Positions 60,871 through 64,000 of a DNA stretch of 64,000 bases are shown one piece after another. The DNA is from Kudoa neothunni (taxonomy: Eukaryota; Cnidaria): positions 5,642,001 through 5,706,000 of the forward strand of contig OZ199840.1 of NCBI GenBank assembly GCA_964304625.1, read 5' to 3'. Under the pieces are notes generated by a model. That model saw only the letters and a program-made list of their open reading frames with translations. It searched no databases and was not told the DNA's origin. The position numbers and the translations under genes are program-made. Every line of letters begins with the position of its first letter. Within the stretch, counting starts at the first letter, position 1.

Positions 60871-62790
60871 CAGTGGGTGAGGGGTAATCGGCCAGTATGG
60901 CTAATCCGCACATTTCACGATTAGCGTAAATTACGCGTATTTTGAATTTGTTTTGCTCATATGTTTATAATAATGTAATAATTAAAAACTTAAAGTATAC
61001 TTAGAAATATTTATTTTGTTAAAGTATCTAATAAAAACGTAATTATGGTCCATTGTTGGGTAATCGGTACCTTTTTCTGTGTTGTCGCTTCGAACATACG
61101 CGCCATTTTCAGCCTGCTTAGTAACATGACTAAAAAATCTCATAAATGGCGTACATTGAATGAAAAATATGACATATTAAAGTATTTTGAGAATCAACCA
61201 CTTCAGGGAGCAAAAGGCCAGACTATTAAACATTTCAATGTTAAATCTACATCTATATTTAATTGTATATTATCAAAGAAAACTGAGATTACACAATCTG
61301 TTGAAAGTGGAGTGGCAAAAAAGAGTCATGTAACATTAAAGCAAGGTTCTCAAACAAAGAAATAGATCAACAGGTATATGAGTGGATTTCATGGATGAGA
61401 ACAAAAAATGTTTAGCTCTCTTCAGTGGAAATAATTGCCAGTCGAAATGAAATACAAAAAGAAATTAATAAAGACGCTACGGTTGGTTCCGTGGTTTCAA
61501 AGAACGGTTCAATTTACGCAGATTAAACTTTCACGGAGAATGGAACATTGTTGAAACAAAAAACTATCGATGAATGGAACTTGCGGTTGAAAGAAATCTC
61601 GAAGAATTATAAAGCTGAGCAAGTTTATAATCTAGATGAGACAGCTTTATTTTATCAGCAGCACCCAAGTATGATTAATGAAACCTAAGTCAATCAGGAT
61701 ATACTATTTTGTTGAATTTTTTATTTAGGAAAAAGTTATGTTCTTTCTAACGAGACAATTGCTAAATGCTCTAAATGTTCAAAAAAGGAGTCACACTTAT
61801 TAGGTTCTTCAATGTTAGGTGAAAAACTTGAACCCGTGGTAATTGGTCATTATGCTCATCCAAGATGTTTTAATAGCCTAACACAAACACCAGCCATATA
61901 TTATATTCAAACAAAAAAGCCTGGATGACATTTTAAATATTTACCAATTATTTAATCAAATTAAATAACAGTCAATAAATAAAACAAGAAAATATTAATA
62001 TTTCTTGATAATGCTAGTTGCCCTCCGCCTCTAGAGTCATCCAATATCGAATTAATTTTTTCCCAGAAACATTACTTCAGTATTACAACCCATGAATCAA
62101 GGTGTTATTAATTTATTCAAGTTGATTTACACAAGACATTTGATACAAAGATCAACTTGTTTAATTGAAAAATCCATTGAATTGAAACTCGTGAATATTC
62201 TAGATGTATTAGCGTTGATTAAAGAATCCTGAGAAGATATAACAAGACAAACTATATCTAACTGTTTTAAATAAGCAGGATTTATTTCCGAAACTTGTAG
62301 TAAATTGGCCAATATAAATGATATTTTATTAAACAAATATCATTTAGAAACGAAAGAAAGTAAAGAAGAGTCTTTGGGCACATCGGATGAAGATGATTGC
62401 TCTGATTTTCCCGAAACTATAAATGAGGAAAATCTCATTCGAGTCTGCGAAAATTTTTGAAATTTTGAGAATAAAAATGTTTATACTCCAGATATGATGG
62501 GAAACTTATCTGAATCTGATTCCGTGGAAAACCATGAAGAATCTTTTAGTTCAAAAGAAGCTTTCAAATGCCTCGAATATTTTAAAGGTTATCTTACAAA
62601 AAATGATTCTAATTTATGTAAATACTTGCAAATACTCGGGGAAGGAATTTTTGCAATCTCAGCACAAAATCAAAAAAAACTAAAATTCCAAGTTTTTTTT
62701 TAAAAGAAGATAAAATAATACCTTTATAGGAGGATAATCGGCACTTTTCCTCCGGTCCCGTAGGGATTACGTATTACCCGTCACCCACTG
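60871..62790 (+). mobile_element. Tigger/pogo DNA transposon with both ends intact
   Basis: CAGTGGGTGAGGGGTAATC at the left and CAGTGGGTGACGGGTAATAC as the inverted right end form the terminal repeats, each flanked by TA (60869-60870 and 62791-62792), the target signature of Tc1/mariner/pogo. The + strand encodes a CENP-B-type helix-turn-helix start (KWRTLNEKYDILKYFENQ), YNLDETALFYQQ with the first catalytic Asp, GEKLEPVVIGHYAHPRCF, and KILIFLDNASCPPP with the second Asp. The reading frame is interrupted by several stops and shifts: after the HTH at 61363, after HPSMINET at about 61686, near 61930 and again in the last third. It is therefore dead, though its full length of 1920 bp suggests moderate age. 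Confidence 0.85.
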
Positions 62791-62792
62791 TA

Positions 62793-63779
62793 ATAGGTAT
62801 CTATTAACAAATGCGTGTTGTATAAGTCCTTGGCGATGTGAAACAAATTGTTGGAATAATATATTTTGATATTTTAAAAACAAATACATTCGAATTTTTT
62901 AATAAAAACCATGTATTTTATTTGTTTACAATTACCTTAATATATACGGAGATCCGCAAGACAATTTGAGCTTGTCAGAGGATCCTCAATTACAAATAGA
63001 GTTGAAACCACTGCTCTATTGGTTAAGAAGATTAATTTAGAGAATCTGGTATTTATTGCAGTAAATATAATTCTTATCAGGAAACCCCAAAAAATCAAAT
63101 AAAATGATTTTGAATTCATAAAAATAATTTTATTCTAAAATTATACTACAATCTTTATAATCAATAAATATATTGTCCAAAAAATCAACTGTATTAAGTT
63201 ATTCAACTCCATAAATATGGAAATTATAAGAATTTATTAACTAACAGATTGACGTAACTGAAATTATATTTATATAATTAAAAGAATCTCGTTACAAACA
63301 GACTGTTTTCGACGGACCCTTTAATAGTTAATTAGTGCAATAATTTGATTAAAATTATGACCTAGCGTTGATTTTAATTTTTATTTTCGTCAATTCTACA
63401 TAAAATAATGGATAAAAAATAAAACCGCAAGCATACGATGATTTCATGATGCCAAATCAAGAGCGTCGTATATGAATGCAGCTTATGTGAATACATTCTA
63501 ATTATAGAACCTTAGCTGATATTTTTATAAGAAATCTATAAACACTAGATTTCATTGCTTAATTTCAAAGTGAGCTTGAAACTTTCGAATTATTTAAAAA
63601 GCACGTTTGTTATTATTCACTCTAAAAATGTGACGGAATACACAATTTCTTCAGAAGAATAAAATGAAACGTTAGCAATACTAGAATAGATGCATTATAT
63701 GGTTTCCCGATCAAACCGAGAACTATCGCGATTAATGAGACTCATTTTAATTAACCTAGACTTAAATTGCGCATAAAAA
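62793..63779. other. Intergenic, no gene seen
   Basis: AT-rich. A short higher-complexity stretch near 62945-63070 is open on the minus strand but has no recognisable domain. Confidence 0.4.
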
Positions 63780-64000
63780 CTATTCAACAATATAACAGTA
63801 ACAAATATATATTTTAATAAAAATATAGTATTGGTTTGTTATTTTGCTATTTTCAGCCTTTTGAAGATACCTTAGCATTTTTCTGAAGAGGCCATCACAA
63901 TGAGAAGCGGTAATTTCATCAAATTTATTAGTGATTAACTCCTTCAGTTCCATTTCATTTTTGGTTTCTCCTCTTATTACCAAATTCTTCCCAACAGAAC
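63780..64000 (-). mobile_element. C-terminal end of a Tc1/mariner-like transposase
   Basis: On the minus strand one open frame runs from the right edge to a stop at 63780. MELKELITNKFDEITASHCD and LFRKMLRYLQKA match the usual C-terminal pattern of Tc1/mariner transposases (LK..I...W..I....C..L...M.RRL). The catalytic part lies outside the window. Confidence 0.45.

Overview
The window is nuclear DNA from an animal with a very AT-rich, intron-bearing genome. A secreted minicollagen at 17119-17692 (cysteine-rich domain, Gly-X-Y rod, cysteine-rich domain) is a nematocyst capsule protein known only from Cnidaria. Together with AT-richness, introns that are mostly 26-70 nt, Kunitz-type secreted proteins and many decayed transposons, it points to a myxozoan (parasitic cnidarian), probably a myxosporean. 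This is an inference from gene content; no species is assigned. Gene structures were built by hand from reading frame, GT-AG sites and remembered family alignments.

Layout. 1-5400: tail of an unrecognised gene, then a MULE-like element with inverted ends and a piggyBac-like element bounded by TTAA. 6949-9053 (-): cytosolic seryl-tRNA synthetase, 8 exons. 12436-14369 (+): Pax gene with a complete paired domain and no homeodomain, 8 exons. 17119-17692 (+): minicollagen. 19390-20393 (-) and 20589-21800 (+): a divergent pair, mitochondrial ribosomal protein L24 and an Oxa1/Cox18-type insertase, possibly sharing one promoter region. 22011-23622 (-): lysosomal phospholipase A2/LCAT-like enzyme, tail to tail with the insertase gene. 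27400-37709 (+): three copies of a five-domain Kunitz-like secreted protein, the middle one broken. 41927-43349 (+): unrecognised multi-pass membrane protein. 47810-51277 (+): a 15-exon Aster/GRAMD1 sterol-transport protein (GRAM, VASt, one membrane anchor). 53830-62790: transposon graveyard (LTR-retrotransposon fossils, piggyBac, a complete-ended Tigger/pogo copy). The right edge holds the C-terminal end of a Tc1/mariner-like transposase.

The host genes are not an operon or pathway. They sample translation (seryl-tRNA synthetase), mitochondrial biogenesis (L24, Cox18-like), lipid handling (phospholipase, Aster), cnidarian-specific structure (minicollagen), development (Pax) and probable host interaction (Kunitz-like secreted family). 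The most notable points are the minicollagen architecture, the Kunitz family in which four of five domains lack the Cys14-Cys38 bond, a Pax gene in a highly reduced animal, and repeated 26-27 nt introns.
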